Below, one piece after another: positions 22,611-32,997 of a stretch of DNA of 64,000 nt; positions within the stretch are counted from its first letter, which is position 1; the number at the start of each line of letters is the position of its first letter. A model generated the notes under the pieces. The model did no database searches. It saw nothing but the letters and a program-made list of their open reading frames with translations, and was not told where the DNA came from. The stretch is from Imbricaverruca yamaguchii (Eukaryota; Arthropoda; Thecostraca; Neoverrucidae): contig JAOTOL010001655.1 in the NCBI GenBank assembly GCA_034440575.1, forward strand, positions 1,116,001 to 1,180,000, read 5' to 3'. Position numbers and translations under genes: made by a program.

Positions 22611-23396
22611 AATTCACTTCGGAAGCAAGTGGTCCTCCCAAAATGTATTATATAATGACATAAATTTTGTTACTCCTTAGCTATATTTTAATGAATTGAA
22701 TCATTATATTATGCGATTTCTGCAGTACCAAGGTGCTCCACTTTAAGTTTTGTGCAGGGGCTTGGGACAAACGTTGTCCCATGAGAATACAATAATTTGG
22801 TTCTACAAGCAAAATGTTCGTGCCTTCTGGTTTCACCCCTGGATACACAGCGCACTCTTTTATAGTTTAATGCATTCTGATACCACAGAGCTTTCGCATT
22901 TCATAAAGTCTGACCTCCATCTTCGTCCAACAACAACAACAACAACAACAACAACAACCACACCATTTTCACTACTTCCCACTATGTTGCGCGGTATCTC
23001 ATTTCTTAGCTCTGAGCCTCTCTCTGTCTGCATTGTCTCCAATTCCTGTCACGGTTTCCCATCCAACCATTCCTTTTCTTGGCTTCCCACTTTCTCCCAC
23101 TCCTTTCGTTAGTTTCTCACTCCTTTCCATCATGACTTCCATGCCTCCCTGTAGTTTTCCGAGACTCTGCACTGCCTCCCACCATTCATAATGTCTTCCG
23201 GTGACCTTTAGTGACCTCCGGTGGTCCCTCGCGACCTATCGCCGTCTCTCGCAGTCTCTCACTGTATTCCATCAATCAATTTCCATCATCCCACATTGTT
23301 CCATCTCCTCCCACTGGCTGTCACGGCCTGCCTGTGGGCCTTAGCCTTATCTGGCTTCCCCGGGACGGCGGTGGCGGCGGTGGCGGCGGTGGTGAC
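22611..23396. other. unique DNA with CAA tract and CT-rich stretch
   Basis: A (CAA)n microsatellite lies at 22928-22959. From about 22960 to 23340 the plus strand is a C/T-rich degenerate sequence with recurring TCTCACT and TCCCAC words. No gene. Confidence 0.5.
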
Positions 23397-23910
23397 ACCC
23401 GGTGAGTGCAGTTGTCTGTGGCTCCCACCTGGGGCCCGCCGGCGGCGGTGGTGGCGGTTGCGGCGGTGGTGGCGGTGGAGGCGGCCGTTGAGTGCAGTTG
23501 TCTGTGGCTCCCACCTGGGGCCCGCCGGCGGCGGTGGTGGCGGTTGCGGCGGTGGTGGCGGTGGAGGCACCCGGTGAGTGCAGTTGTCTGTGAGCTCCCA
23601 CCTGGGGCCCGCCGGCGGCGGTGGTGGCGGTGGAGGCGGTGGTGGCGGTGGAGGCGGCCGTTGAGTGCAGTTGTCTGTGAGTCCCACTGGGGGGGGGGGG
23701 TGGTGGCGGTGGAGGCGCGTTGAGTGCAGTTGTCTAGCTCCCACCTGGGCCCCCGGGTTGCGGCGGTGGTGGCGGTGGAGGCGCCGTTGAGTGCAGTTTC
23801 TGTGGCTCCACCTGGGCCCGCCGGCGGCGGTGGTGGCGGTGGAGGCGGTGGTGGCGGTGGAGGCGGCCGTTGAGTGCAGTTGTCTGTGAGCTCCCACCTG
23901 GGGCCCGCCG
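23397..23910. repeat. GGCGGTGGT minisatellite with alternating CAGTTGTCTGT blocks
   Basis: Six to seven long units (about 70-120 bp). Each joins a CAGTTGTCTGTG...CCCACCTGGG block to a variable number of GGCGGTGGT/GGCGGTGGAGGCGGT copies. A G-run interrupts one unit at about 23690-23700. The number of inner GGCGGT copies differs between units, so two levels of slippage are present. Confidence 0.92.
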
Positions 23911-24066
23911 GCGGCCGCGGCACGGGTGGTGCGCACGCGAATTCGCCGCTCGGCCTTGGTCGTGAACCCGGTCGCCCAGGCGGCGGCGCGGCCGACGTAC
24001 GGCCGACAGTGACCCGCCGGGCGGCGCGCTGCGTATCGGCCCATCGCACGGCCGGGGTCACGCCAG
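23911..24066. other. CpG-rich spacer
   Basis: Unique DNA dense in GCGGCC/GGCCGG words between two arrays. Confidence 0.4.
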
Positions 24067-24545
24067 TGCCCGGAGATGGTCGTGAGAGGACGGGCACGGG
24101 GTAGCGCCGTCTGGAGACGATCGTGACAGAACGGGCACGTGGCAGCGCCGTCCGGGGACGGCTATGAGAGGACGAGGCGTGGCAGCGCCGCCTGGAGACG
24201 GGCGCGGGGCAGCGCCGTCTGGAGACGATCGTGACAGGACGGGCACGTGGCCCATCCGGGGACGGCTATGAGAGGACGAGCCGTGGCAGCGCCGTCTGGA
24301 GACGGGCGCGGGGCAGCGCCGTGTGGATACGGCCATGAGAGGGCGGGCACGTGGCAGCGCCGTATGGAGACGATCGTGACAGGACGGGCACGTGGCCCAT
24401 CCGGGGACGGCTATGAGAGGACGAGCCGTGGCAGCGCCGCCTGGAGACGGGCGCGGGGCAGCGCCGTGTGGATACGGCCATGAGAGGGCGGGCACGTGGC
24501 AGCGCTGTCTGGAGACGGGCGCGGGTCAGTGCCGTCCGGAAGCGG
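24067..24545. repeat. ~40-bp minisatellite
   Basis: About 12 units marked by GGAGACGRTCGTGACAGG and GGGCACGTGGCAGCGCCGT. Some have GGGGACGGCTATGAGAGG in place of the first block and others GGCGCGGGGCAGCGCCGT. Blocks are shuffled, suggesting unequal exchange among unit types. Confidence 0.9.
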
Positions 24546-25046
24546 ACGGCGCCGCTGCGCTGTGAGGCCGCCGGACGTCTGGCCGCTGCTGAATGGACTG
24601 GGCACCATGAGAAAACCCGCGCCATTGCATGGCCAACACTAGTGAGCAGTAATGGTCCCGGCTGGGAGTTGTGAGTGGTTCACAACACGTTGTACGGTAA
24701 GGATCCGTGCAGACGGCGCGCAACAGCCAGCCGCGCAGCCCAGTGGGCGGAGGCGAGACGTGTACAGCCTGGTCAGAGGCATGGTGAGCGGAGCCCGCTC
24801 TACACCTCCCCAACCCCACCCCACCCCCTGCGGTGTCAGGGCTCAGACCTCCGACTGCAGGTCTCAGACATCGGACCTCAGACATGCTCGCTCGTGTAGT
24901 GCAGGCGAAGTCGACCTTATGCCGTGCAACTGAGACGAGCCGAGCCGGCAACAGCACTGGCCGTAGTTTGTTCAGCACTGGGTGTGGTCGGGACTGCTTA
25001 ACTGAGGTGCCGGACGTGGCAGGCTGCGGCCGTCGGACTGTCACCT
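24546..25046. other. unique DNA
   Basis: GC-rich DNA with CAGACCTCNGAC words near 24845-24890. No recognised gene. Confidence 0.4.
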
Positions 25047-25312
25047 AGACAGCCTGCCGGCACAGCCTGCCGGCACAGCCTGCCGGCACAGCCTGCCAGC
25101 ACAGCCTGCCAGCACAGCCTGCCGGCACAGCCTGCCAGCGCAGCCTGACAACACAGCCTACCAACACAGCCTGCCCACAAAGCCTCCCGGCACACCCTAC
25201 CAACCCAGCCTGCCGGCACAGCCTCCCAGCACAGCCTCCCAGCACAGCCTCCCAGCACAGCCTGACAGCACAGCCTGACAGCACAGCCTGATAGCACAGC
25301 CTGTCACCGGGG
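25047..25312. repeat. 13-bp minisatellite (ACAGCCTGCCGGC)
   Basis: About 20 copies of ACAGCCTGCCGGC with variants in the CGG triplet (CAG, AAC, CCA). Variants are clustered: CCGGC on the left, CCCAGC and GACAGC on the right. Confidence 0.95.
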
Positions 25313-26150
25313 CGTTGCACGACCACTGGATCACTGGACTGGATCACATGCGCCCTCGGGCGCTGCTAGTCCGGATCAGCTGAGCTCAAAGGGCTCTTTC
25401 ACCGGATCCCACAAGCGTCCAGAAGACGTCTGAAAGTGCCCACTGGCGTGTGTTGGCTTTGAGCCCAGGTTAACAAAAGAGCGACCATGGCAAAAAAGCG
25501 CTGCAAAAACGGGCGCCGATCGGTGGCGGCAGGCGAAGCCGGCTGGAAATCACACAGAATCGGTAACAACACACACGCGCGCACACACACACGCGGTCAG
25601 TCGGCGGAAACGTCCGACTCGGCCGCGGCCGTGCCGCTTTCCGGGGTCAATATTGACCCCGGCGGTGGGCGACACGGCGGCCGTCCAGCGCTTCCAGCTT
25701 CCCACGGACAAAAACGGCGCGGCGCGCACAAAAACGGCGCGGCGCGGCCGACCGGGCGGCCGGAACGCGGGACGACAGGTGGAAACAGCCGCGAAATAGT
25801 ATCAGGCACGGATAGGCGGCTTAGCGGAATGTGCGCCGTTCGCGGTCGCGGCCGCGTCGGCGGCCGTCGGCCCGTCCGTGCACCGTGCATACCGAGTGGC
25901 TGGGACATGGGCGAGATGAGCGCCCGGTGTCGTCTCCCCGTGTCCCGTGTGTTGCGCACGGCACCTCTGACTGGACTGTGGGGTGTGCAGAGGTCGCGGT
26001 GGGACGGCCGCATCGCACACTGCGGACGTCCCGACTGATCCAAAATTGGCATCAACGTCAAGATTGTTCCAGCATGGATAGTCTACAAACAAAATGCGGC
26101 AAGTACGTATTCCTGTTTCCAGGCGCTTGTGATAAGTAATTCGCCTTCTA
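25313..26150. other. unique DNA with CpG-rich core
   Basis: Bases about 25620-25900 are CpG-rich, with GGCGCGGCGCG pieces and a perfect 18-bp palindrome (GGGGTCAAT and its complement) at 25640-25657. No conserved protein or RNA is recognised. Confidence 0.4.
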
Positions 26151-26252
26151 TGCGCTTCTATGCCAGCGTACTCCGTCTTTCTGAGTAAGGCGAAAGCGTA
26201 CTCCGTTTTACCGAGTAAGATTGCAGCATACTCCGCTCTATCGAGTTAGATG
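26151..26252. repeat. ~35-bp degenerate tandem repeat, 3 copies
   Basis: Three copies share GCGTACTCCGTYTT followed by CGAGTAAG, with the last copy more diverged. Confidence 0.75.
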
Positions 26253-26998
26253 TCACGTTTTAATCCCAGCGGTGTCCATTGCTATCAAATGTCACCTCAT
26301 TAGATTCTATGGTCGAGCATAAACAGCCATTTATCCAGCATTGAAATGCCACAGCTACAAGGCAGCCTCTGTATGGTATGAGTAGCCATAGCATGCTTAG
26401 CTTATGTACTTCATCATATGCCATATTTATACGGGCATCCTGAAGAGTTACCAATGAGATGTGCCATTTAATATATTCAAACAGTGGAAGAGACCATAGG
26501 CTGAATTCCTCCGATGCTTTATAGTGTTCGAGCCATAATTTTATTATTCGCAACCTCAACGTCCAAATCAAATTCATAAATTGTCATCTAAGTTCCTGGT
26601 ACAAATACCCAAGTTGTACTTGCCAGCATGCAAGGGAATAGCTGAATAATAAAAAGCATGCTGAACGCCTAACACATTTATCCAGTGCTAATTGGTTCTT
26701 CTTTGTCGAACAAGAAGGGCCTCCCGGACAAAAGGAGTTATATTTGTCACATAGAATGTGCGTACATTCATGGATAGATAAATAACTCCATACTACGCAC
26801 AAATATGGGCGTTTCGAGATGAGACACAAACATCACCTGCGAATCTGCTTCACCTGTGCAGCGCGGGAGCTGAGGTGAGATCACGAACATCACTTGTGTA
26901 CCTGCTTCACTTGTACAGTACCGGAGTTGGGCCGGAAGACGTAGTGCATTGTGTGGGGAGCCGGGCGAGGCGTGGTTTATTGGGCTGGTTGATTCGAC
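26253..26998. other. unique DNA with a 57-bp duplication
   Basis: Bases 26821-26930 hold two diverged copies offset by about 56 bp (ACAAACATCACCTG / ACGAACATCACTTG and TCTGCTTCAC / CCTGCTTCAC). A 105-codon minus-strand frame at 26260-26577 has no recognised domain. Confidence 0.45.
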
Positions 26999-27086
26999 GT
27001 ACTGACAAGGGCGGATGCAGGGGTTGGGGCGCTGTGGGCATGCCCCCTCCCCATCACAGCTCCTGGATCCGCCCCTGTGCACTGAC
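26999..27086. mobile_element. hAT-like miniature element with 8-bp target duplication
   Basis: A 72-bp element (27007-27078) with terminal inverted repeats AAGGGCGGATGCAGG and the complement of CCTGGATCCGCCCCT (13 of 15 matching). An inner hairpin GCTGTG...CACAGC surrounds GGGCATGCCC. The flanks GTACTGAC (26999-27006) and GCACTGAC (27079-27086) match at 7 of 8 bases, the duplication length of hAT transposons. GGGCGGATCCAGG termini are common in animal hAT MITEs, from memory. Confidence 0.72.
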
Positions 27087-28637
27087 CTTGTGGCGGCACA
27101 ATGACTCACCACGACTCAGCCATCGCCAACCGCTAATAAGCTTTCAACACAGCGCCACTTTTAGACGGTCGCTACCGGTGCCGACCAAAAGCCACAATCA
27201 TTGGATTACTACGCCGCGAAATGTACTTTCGTGGTCTAGTTATCGTGGATGCGAAATCAGCTAATGCTTTTAAGACACGCCAGAACCAAGGCGACTGCCT
27301 AATGCGATTGGCTAGTGTATTTGGTTGTCTTTGGCAAGGCGCACAATCGCATTCCGAGATCACACGCCAGAGCGGATGTAACTAACCGGAAGGAGGAGCA
27401 GGGGCGCGAGGCGTTACCGGCGTGGCGAGGAAGCGTCGCAACGGACAAAAAGCCGCCGTCGGTACCGGCTGATTACGGCAGTGTCAGGTCGCACCGCATC
27501 TGTCCCGCCGACGGGCCCAACCTCGCCGCGGCGACGCGTCTCATCCCGTCTTTGGAAGCGAACGCCTGGCGCGCTATCAAGTGGGGCGGCCGGCCCACAA
27601 AGGCTTTCTCGGCGAGCGTTGCGTTTTCCGTTTTTGTGGTGTTGTATGGGGCGCCAGTGGCCAGAGAATTTGACACTCGGCCTTGCTGTGAACAGCTCAA
27701 CATGGGGCGACGCGGCACAAAATCGCGTCGTGTTTAGCAAACCCTCCTCCATCACACTGGGCCCATTCAGAGTTTTCCGGCGATTTGTGCTGATTTCCGC
27801 CTATTCATAACGCCTCGCCCCACACAATGCCAGCTGGAATATGCCAAATGAAGACTCCATATAAGGCACGGCTCTGTAACCGACGCCATTCCCTCCGCCT
27901 CCTGGTCCGCTGAAGCGCCTGAGACGCGTGCGATACAAATAAGCATCTCTGCGAGCCAACCGGAGCCATTCGGTGAGATGTTTTCCCGGACTCGCAGCCT
28001 CCCGGCACCTACTCAGCGTCGGGTCGGTGTGCAGCCCCTGGCGGCGCGACCCTTGACCTGGACGGACGCGCCAACTAGCACCTTCCCTCCTCGTCCGGCC
28101 ACCTCTCCCGGCGACGAGCGTCTCGCCGCAGACGGCCATCGACACGCCGTCGGCCGTCCGACATGTCGGCCCGAGACCCAATCGATTATCACGCGCACAA
28201 AATTGCCCATAATTCCCGAGGAAATTGGCCGGTAAGACCCATTGCCATTATCGCCGGGTATCGACGCGAGTGTGCGCGCCGCCCGGCGGTGCCCATCAGC
28301 GGATCTGTGCCGGGGCCGACGGCCGCCGGCGACCGCCCGCGGCGCGTCCGCTCGGTCAGCTGGCCCGCGCGGCGGCGATTATCATCGCGGCCGCGCGCGG
28401 CGCGAGCGGTGACACGCGACGCTGGCGCCGCGGCGCGGCCGCCGCCGCAACCACGGCCGGCGCGCCGCCCGCGCGGGAGTCGGCCGACGGCGTCTGGCGC
28501 GTGATCTGCGCACTCGCAGTCCGTGGTGGATCAAGTGATGCTGCATTTGGCAGCATGCTGCGTGTTGAGGTCGAAGATTTGGCCCCCACTGGTAGCAGCA
28601 GACTTCCTTGAATTGCACGTTCAGCGAGTCAGCATAC
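27087..28637. other. unique DNA with CpG-rich block
   Basis: Balanced from 27087 to 28050, then CpG- and GCGGCC-dense at about 28250-28500. Multiple overlapping frames in the GC block have no recognised domain. Confidence 0.4.
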
Positions 28638-28639
28638 AC

Positions 28640-28674
<35 letters not shown>
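28638..28674. repeat. TA microsatellite
   Basis: Pure (TA)n of about 36 bp, followed by a TATG/CATG-rich degenerate stretch to about 28765 that includes an exact ATGCAAAT at 28756-28763. Confidence 0.95.
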
Positions 28675-28678
<4 letters not shown>

Positions 28679-28765
28679 TATCTGTATTTGCGTATATGAA
28701 TGCGTGTACGCATATATGTGCCTATGTATGTATGCATGTACATGAGTATGTAGGTATGCAAATAT

Positions 28766-29576
28766 GCCTCCTTGTGGATAGCATCAGTTCATTCCCAGAA
28801 ACGAGTCCACCCGATGGTAGAGAGCTACCGAGGTGCCAGACCCCACGAGTTGAGATGACCCACTGGTTGAGAACCTCGCTGCTGACGTAACGTGGCATAC
28901 TACTACGAAGTGCTTTATAAGTCATAAACAGGGCATGCAGTTTGCGCATGATACGGCGCGCTAGTAAAGCGTCCCGAATGGGAAGTTCAATAGGAGCGCT
29001 GCCAGCCTCGGTATCTGCACCTAGCAGCACCCTCATGGTCGAGAGGTATACTTCTGATTAGAGCAGGTTTCCGCGCCCGCTAGTAGATTAACTCACCGTG
29101 TTCTACAAGGCATGGAGAGGATGTACGGTTGGTTCGCCATTGCTTCTGGGTAGAATACGTCCGGTGATGTATGAGTGGTTTTTATTTGGTTAGAATAAGT
29201 GACGTCCTCTATAAAATGCATGGATATATATCACTCTACCGAAGTAATGCCTATAGTTGGACATATAAGTATATGAAAAAGCTTTTTGTAGGATCACATC
29301 GTGTAGGAAAACAACGTATGGCCGTCCTCTAATTCGCAACAACAGCGTGTTCCTCTTAACAGCACGTCGAACCGTCGTCTGGTCCATTTTAGGAACTTTG
29401 CGAGAGCTTATTCAATTTATAGGCGATGGTAGGCTGGAATTTCGAGCAGGACGCCACGGAGATAATGTGACTCGTGAGCTATGGATAGAGGAATTCCAGG
29501 AGTGATCTGCGGCTCACGATCTCCGAGGCTGACGTGGGACTATAATCGTGCAGAGAATGCCAGCTGTTGCAGTCGA
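28766..29576. other. unique DNA
   Basis: Balanced to AT-rich DNA. No recognised feature. Confidence 0.4.
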
Positions 29577-29890
29577 CAGCTGCCGTCAAGGGTGAGCAGG
29601 GGTCAGCTGCCCACACGTGCGGGCAGGAGTCAGCTGCCTCCACGTGCAGGCAAGGGTCAGCTGCCCACCATGCGGGCAAGAGCCAGCTGTCCCCACGTGC
29701 GGGCAAAGGTTAGCTGCCTCCACATGCGGGCATGAGTCAGCTGCCGTCAAGGGTGAGTAGGAGTCAGTTGCCCCCACGTGCAGGTAGGAGTCAGCTGCCC
29801 CACGTGCGGGCAGGAGTCGGCTGCATCCAGGGTGAGCACGATTCAGCTTCCTCCACGTGCGCGCACGAGTCCGCTGCCTCCAGGGCGGGC
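29577..29890. repeat. 27-bp minisatellite with CAGCTG and CACGTG
   Basis: Eleven to twelve diverged 27-bp units with the order CAGCTGCC, TCCACGTGCGGGCA, GGAGT. Each intact unit carries two E-box hexamers, CAGCTG and CACGTG, 4-5 bp apart. Some units are replaced by an AGGGTGAGCAGG variant that lacks CACGTG. Confidence 0.9.
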
Positions 29891-30629
29891 TGAAGTCGAC
29901 TTATTCCAGGGAGGGGCGCGACGCGTCACTCGCCATCCACCAGCAAACAGCAGATCCCACACGCTGGAAGTGGGACAAATATCCGGTGCCGCGGCGTTCG
30001 CCCTCCGCCTCCCTGGTCGCCATTCAGGAGCGACATTTGCAACATAGCTGCGACGTAATCGGCCGTGGCGCAGACTAATGCGACACAGTGCGCGGGCTCC
30101 ACACCCGCGCCGAACAATAGCCGCGCGCCGCGCGCCGGACCGGGGACCACCCCGGCGGCGGCGTCCGGTCGGCTGGCCGGCCGGCTGGTGACCCAGACTG
30201 GGGAGGTCACGGCACCGCCCCACCCACGACCGGCCACCGTGGCGTCGACGCGCGCCGCGGCTCTCTTTACGACGTCTGCCACGCAGGATGACTGTAATTG
30301 ATACAGAGTAACAAGGTAAACGATGGAAATGTGTGTGTTTTATGATAATGGCGCCTAATGCCGTCCGTCTCTCGCCGTGTAATGGAATATCTGCCTACTC
30401 TCCGTGGTGTAAGAGGCTGGATAAGTAAGACGGAAATACCATTATCCTGGATTTCTCTCGACTGTAGAGACACTACAGGGCGCATCATCACCACAGCCAA
30501 TGGCCATGGTGAAACACGCACGAGAGATGATGGCGTCAGTGTTTTCTAGCCATTGGGGGTCGAGTCAATGGAGTCAACCAACCATCAATACATTTGAGAA
30601 GGAAGGGAGAATAAGATGTGTCCGTATGA
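29891..30629. other. unique DNA with CpG-rich block
   Basis: Bases about 30060-30260 are CpG-rich. The rest is balanced. No recognised gene. Confidence 0.4.
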
Positions 30630-31500
30630 TACTTATTCAACCTGCCCCGTTTCGGCGGTCTTTTTACACCACTTCATACAGACTTTTTCCGAACATGACA
30701 AAAAACAGCGACGCACAATACCGGGAAATGTTCAACACCTTTTCCGTCAATTTTTTTGCGTCTAATGGGGAAGCTTCAATCTCGGATCATGAAAGGTCAT
30801 GGACCCAGCTCAGATCAAAGAAGACTACCTCCAGAAATGTTTCAGAAGCGATAAGTTATCTAAATGAGAAAAAAAAATTAAACGAAATTTGGTACCTGAG
30901 TACAATTAGGCATTTCATACAGACGCATTGTTTGGGTGTCTCTCAGAGGTCAGGTCAGTAACATGAAGTCACGGTCAAATTTTACTAGTTTTCCTTTTTT
31001 ATTATGCATGTTTTTTGTGAACGGATTTTGTCCCTTTGCATGGGCAAAACCTATTTCGACATTACTGTGTTTATGACGTATTTCGGGTTTTCATGGCCTA
31101 AATAATAGCAAACTTGAATTTTGCTTTGCATTATAATTTATAGTCAAGGTGAAAGTCATCATTGGTCAGTGTTCGATAACAATCTAAAGATTATTTAGGC
31201 TCAAACACGTGAAAACAAATTGAAATGAAGCTTACTGCATGATTAAAATTTGGAAGTGCTTGCAACATGTATATCCATGATTTGTGTTGAAATCAGGTGA
31301 GTGACTTAGGTTTTCTGCCAATTTTGTCTCATGATGGCCAATATGTCTATTTTGCTAACATCTGCTGTATAATTAGCGCTCAATTGGAGTGCGTTTAAAC
31401 TCTGTATCTTTACTAGAAATGAGGATGTTGAATATTTTTGGAAAAGTCAAAATTGTTTCTGAAAAACGGTCATTTGGGGTGCCCAATTATGCTTTGAATG
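30630..31500 (-). mobile_element. ancient ~0.9-kb dispersed repeat, copy 2
   Basis: The reverse complement of this interval is collinear with 16530-17430. Paired landmarks include TTGCAAGCACTTCCAAATTT (from 31268 leftwards), ATAGGTTTTGCCCATG, and TTGATCTGAGCTGGGTCC with CATGACCTTTCATGA near 30800. A 153-codon plus-strand frame at 30500-30961 overlaps it antisense and is regarded as chance. Confidence 0.75.
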
Positions 31501-32540
31501 ACATTGTCAGACTCGACTCATCGAGATATTCATAATTGTATCCGGTTCACGTTTATGCACTGTTTAGTTTGAAGTTAGAGGGTATTTAACCTCCCTCGAG
31601 ACATTGTGTGAGGATCTAACCGGAGAGATTGGGTGGGTTAACACTGAATTGTACTGAAATGTGAATAGCACATACACGAAGAGCACATCCTTAATGTGGT
31701 ATCACTCCTAATGTGGCTTACACGATTATAGCAGCGATTACTTGCTAATCGCACTGTCTATCTTAATTAACAAAATATCTTTTGAGTTGGCACACAATTC
31801 AGAAACATAGTTGCTAAATTTCCACCTCGTTCTCTGACTTCGTTCTAGCAAATGAAGTGGGGGCGGAAACGGAAGTCTCCATCAGAACCATCAGCATGTG
31901 TACGTACTGGGCTAATGCCAGTGGTCGACATGGGTGGCGTCTTTTCCTCCAACTCACCGAACGCCGGCTTTACGTACAAAAATATCAGACAGTCTGCGCA
32001 AGACTCCACCTGAATTCATCCTGCCGCCACCGTTCTTCCGTCCACCCACGGCGAGGCATCCATGCCGCACCCCACGCGGGCATCGGGTAAGCGCCTCCAC
32101 GTCCAGAGTGCCATCACCGCCGCGTGATCTTGGACGCCGGCCGACGGCGACCCGCCGTCTCTCGCGGCGCGCCGTCAATAAGCCATCGCGAGTGGCACTC
32201 GTTCCCGGCCGGCCGCGGCAGCGTCGGCCGCGTCGGCCAGCTCGCGCCGCCGAGGGTCACTGATGAGTCTGCGACGGCCAGGGGCGGCGGCGACGCGTCC
32301 GACGCCAGGGTCCGCCGCCGCCCCGACGTGTCGCACCGAGACGCGTCGCCGGCAGGGGCGGCCGTCCCTGTCGCCGGCCGCCTCCATCAGCGGCGCCCGG
32401 CACGGCCACACAAACTCAATTTGACATCATCAAAACGGCCGGCGATGGACTTCCAATGTGCGAGGGGAAGACGGCGGCCGTCGGACGGGCCGCGCGCGAC
32501 GTGTTATGGAGTGGCGGCCGGGCGCCGCCGCTCGACCGCA
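31501..32540. other. unique DNA, AT-rich then GC-rich
   Basis: AT-rich to about 31850, then increasingly CpG-rich (32100-32540). No recognised gene. Confidence 0.4.
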
Positions 32541-32703
32541 GAAGAAGGGCCCGGCCACTCGGTCTGATCAGGGAGGAGGGACAGGACACACGGTCTGATC
32601 AGGGGAGGAGGGCCCGGCCACTCGGTCTGATCAGGGGGGAGGAACAGGACACACGGTCTGATCAGGGGAGGAGGGCTCGGGCACTCGGTCTGATCAGCGA
32701 AGG
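32541..32703. repeat. 31-bp minisatellite with A-B alternation, 5 copies
   Basis: Five ~31-bp units alternate in type. Type A has GGCCCGGCCACTCGGTCTGA and type B has GGACAGGACACACGGTCTGA, in the order A-B-A-B-A. Each ends in TGATCAG. The strict alternation means the duplicated unit was a ~63-bp dimer. Confidence 0.93.
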
Positions 32704-32805
32704 ACCGGAATACGCTGCATGACTAGGAGAGAAGAACCGAGATGCACTTATGGCCACAGAAGACTGGAAGAGATTCGCCGTTTGGCTGCGGGAGATGTCT
32801 AAAAA

Positions 32806-32997
32806 GGAAAGCAGTTGTTGGTTATTGTTGGTTATTGGTTTTACGACGCATCGACCGTTGAGTCATGTAGCGTCGCCAATCTCTCACGCCGATTGGTCGC
32901 GGGCGAAGAGTAGCGACAGGTGAGACTCGAACACACAACCTTTCAATTGTGAGACGAGCAATTTACCCCTAGGCTACTCGTCCCCGGAAAGCAGTTG
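32806..32997 (-). mobile_element. tRNA-derived SINE with 12-bp target duplication
   Basis: A 168-bp element on the minus strand (32818-32985) flanked by perfect 12-bp repeats GGAAAGCAGTTG (32806-32817 and 32986-32997). Read on the minus strand, the head starts GGGGACGAGTAGCC. The A box TAGCCTAGGGG (32966-32976) fits the consensus fully; the B box TGTTCGAGTCT (32923-32933) has two mismatches. The 3' end reads TGCGTCGTAAAACCAATAAC followed by CAACAATAACCAACAA. Head and body differ from the SINE at 21.1 kb, but the 3' ends resemble each other. Confidence 0.92.
32923..32976 (-). promoter_or_regulatory. internal pol III promoter (A and B boxes) of the minus-strand SINE
   Basis: A box TAGCCTAGGGG at 32966-32976 and B box TGTTCGAGTCT at 32923-32933, both on the minus strand, with tRNA-like spacing. 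Confidence 0.75.

Noticed and set aside
23286..24104. Frames of 250-260 codons over the GGCGGT region
   Set aside because: They are translations of the GGCGGTGGT minisatellite (His/Pro/Thr repeats) without conserved sequence.
30500..30961. 153-codon plus-strand frame as a gene
   Set aside because: Most of it lies antisense within the old dispersed repeat, whose other copy has no such frame; no domain is recognised.
32915..32985. A functional tRNA gene on the minus strand
   Set aside because: The T-stem and anticodon stem do not pair well, the B box has two mismatches, and it belongs to a SINE with its own target duplication.
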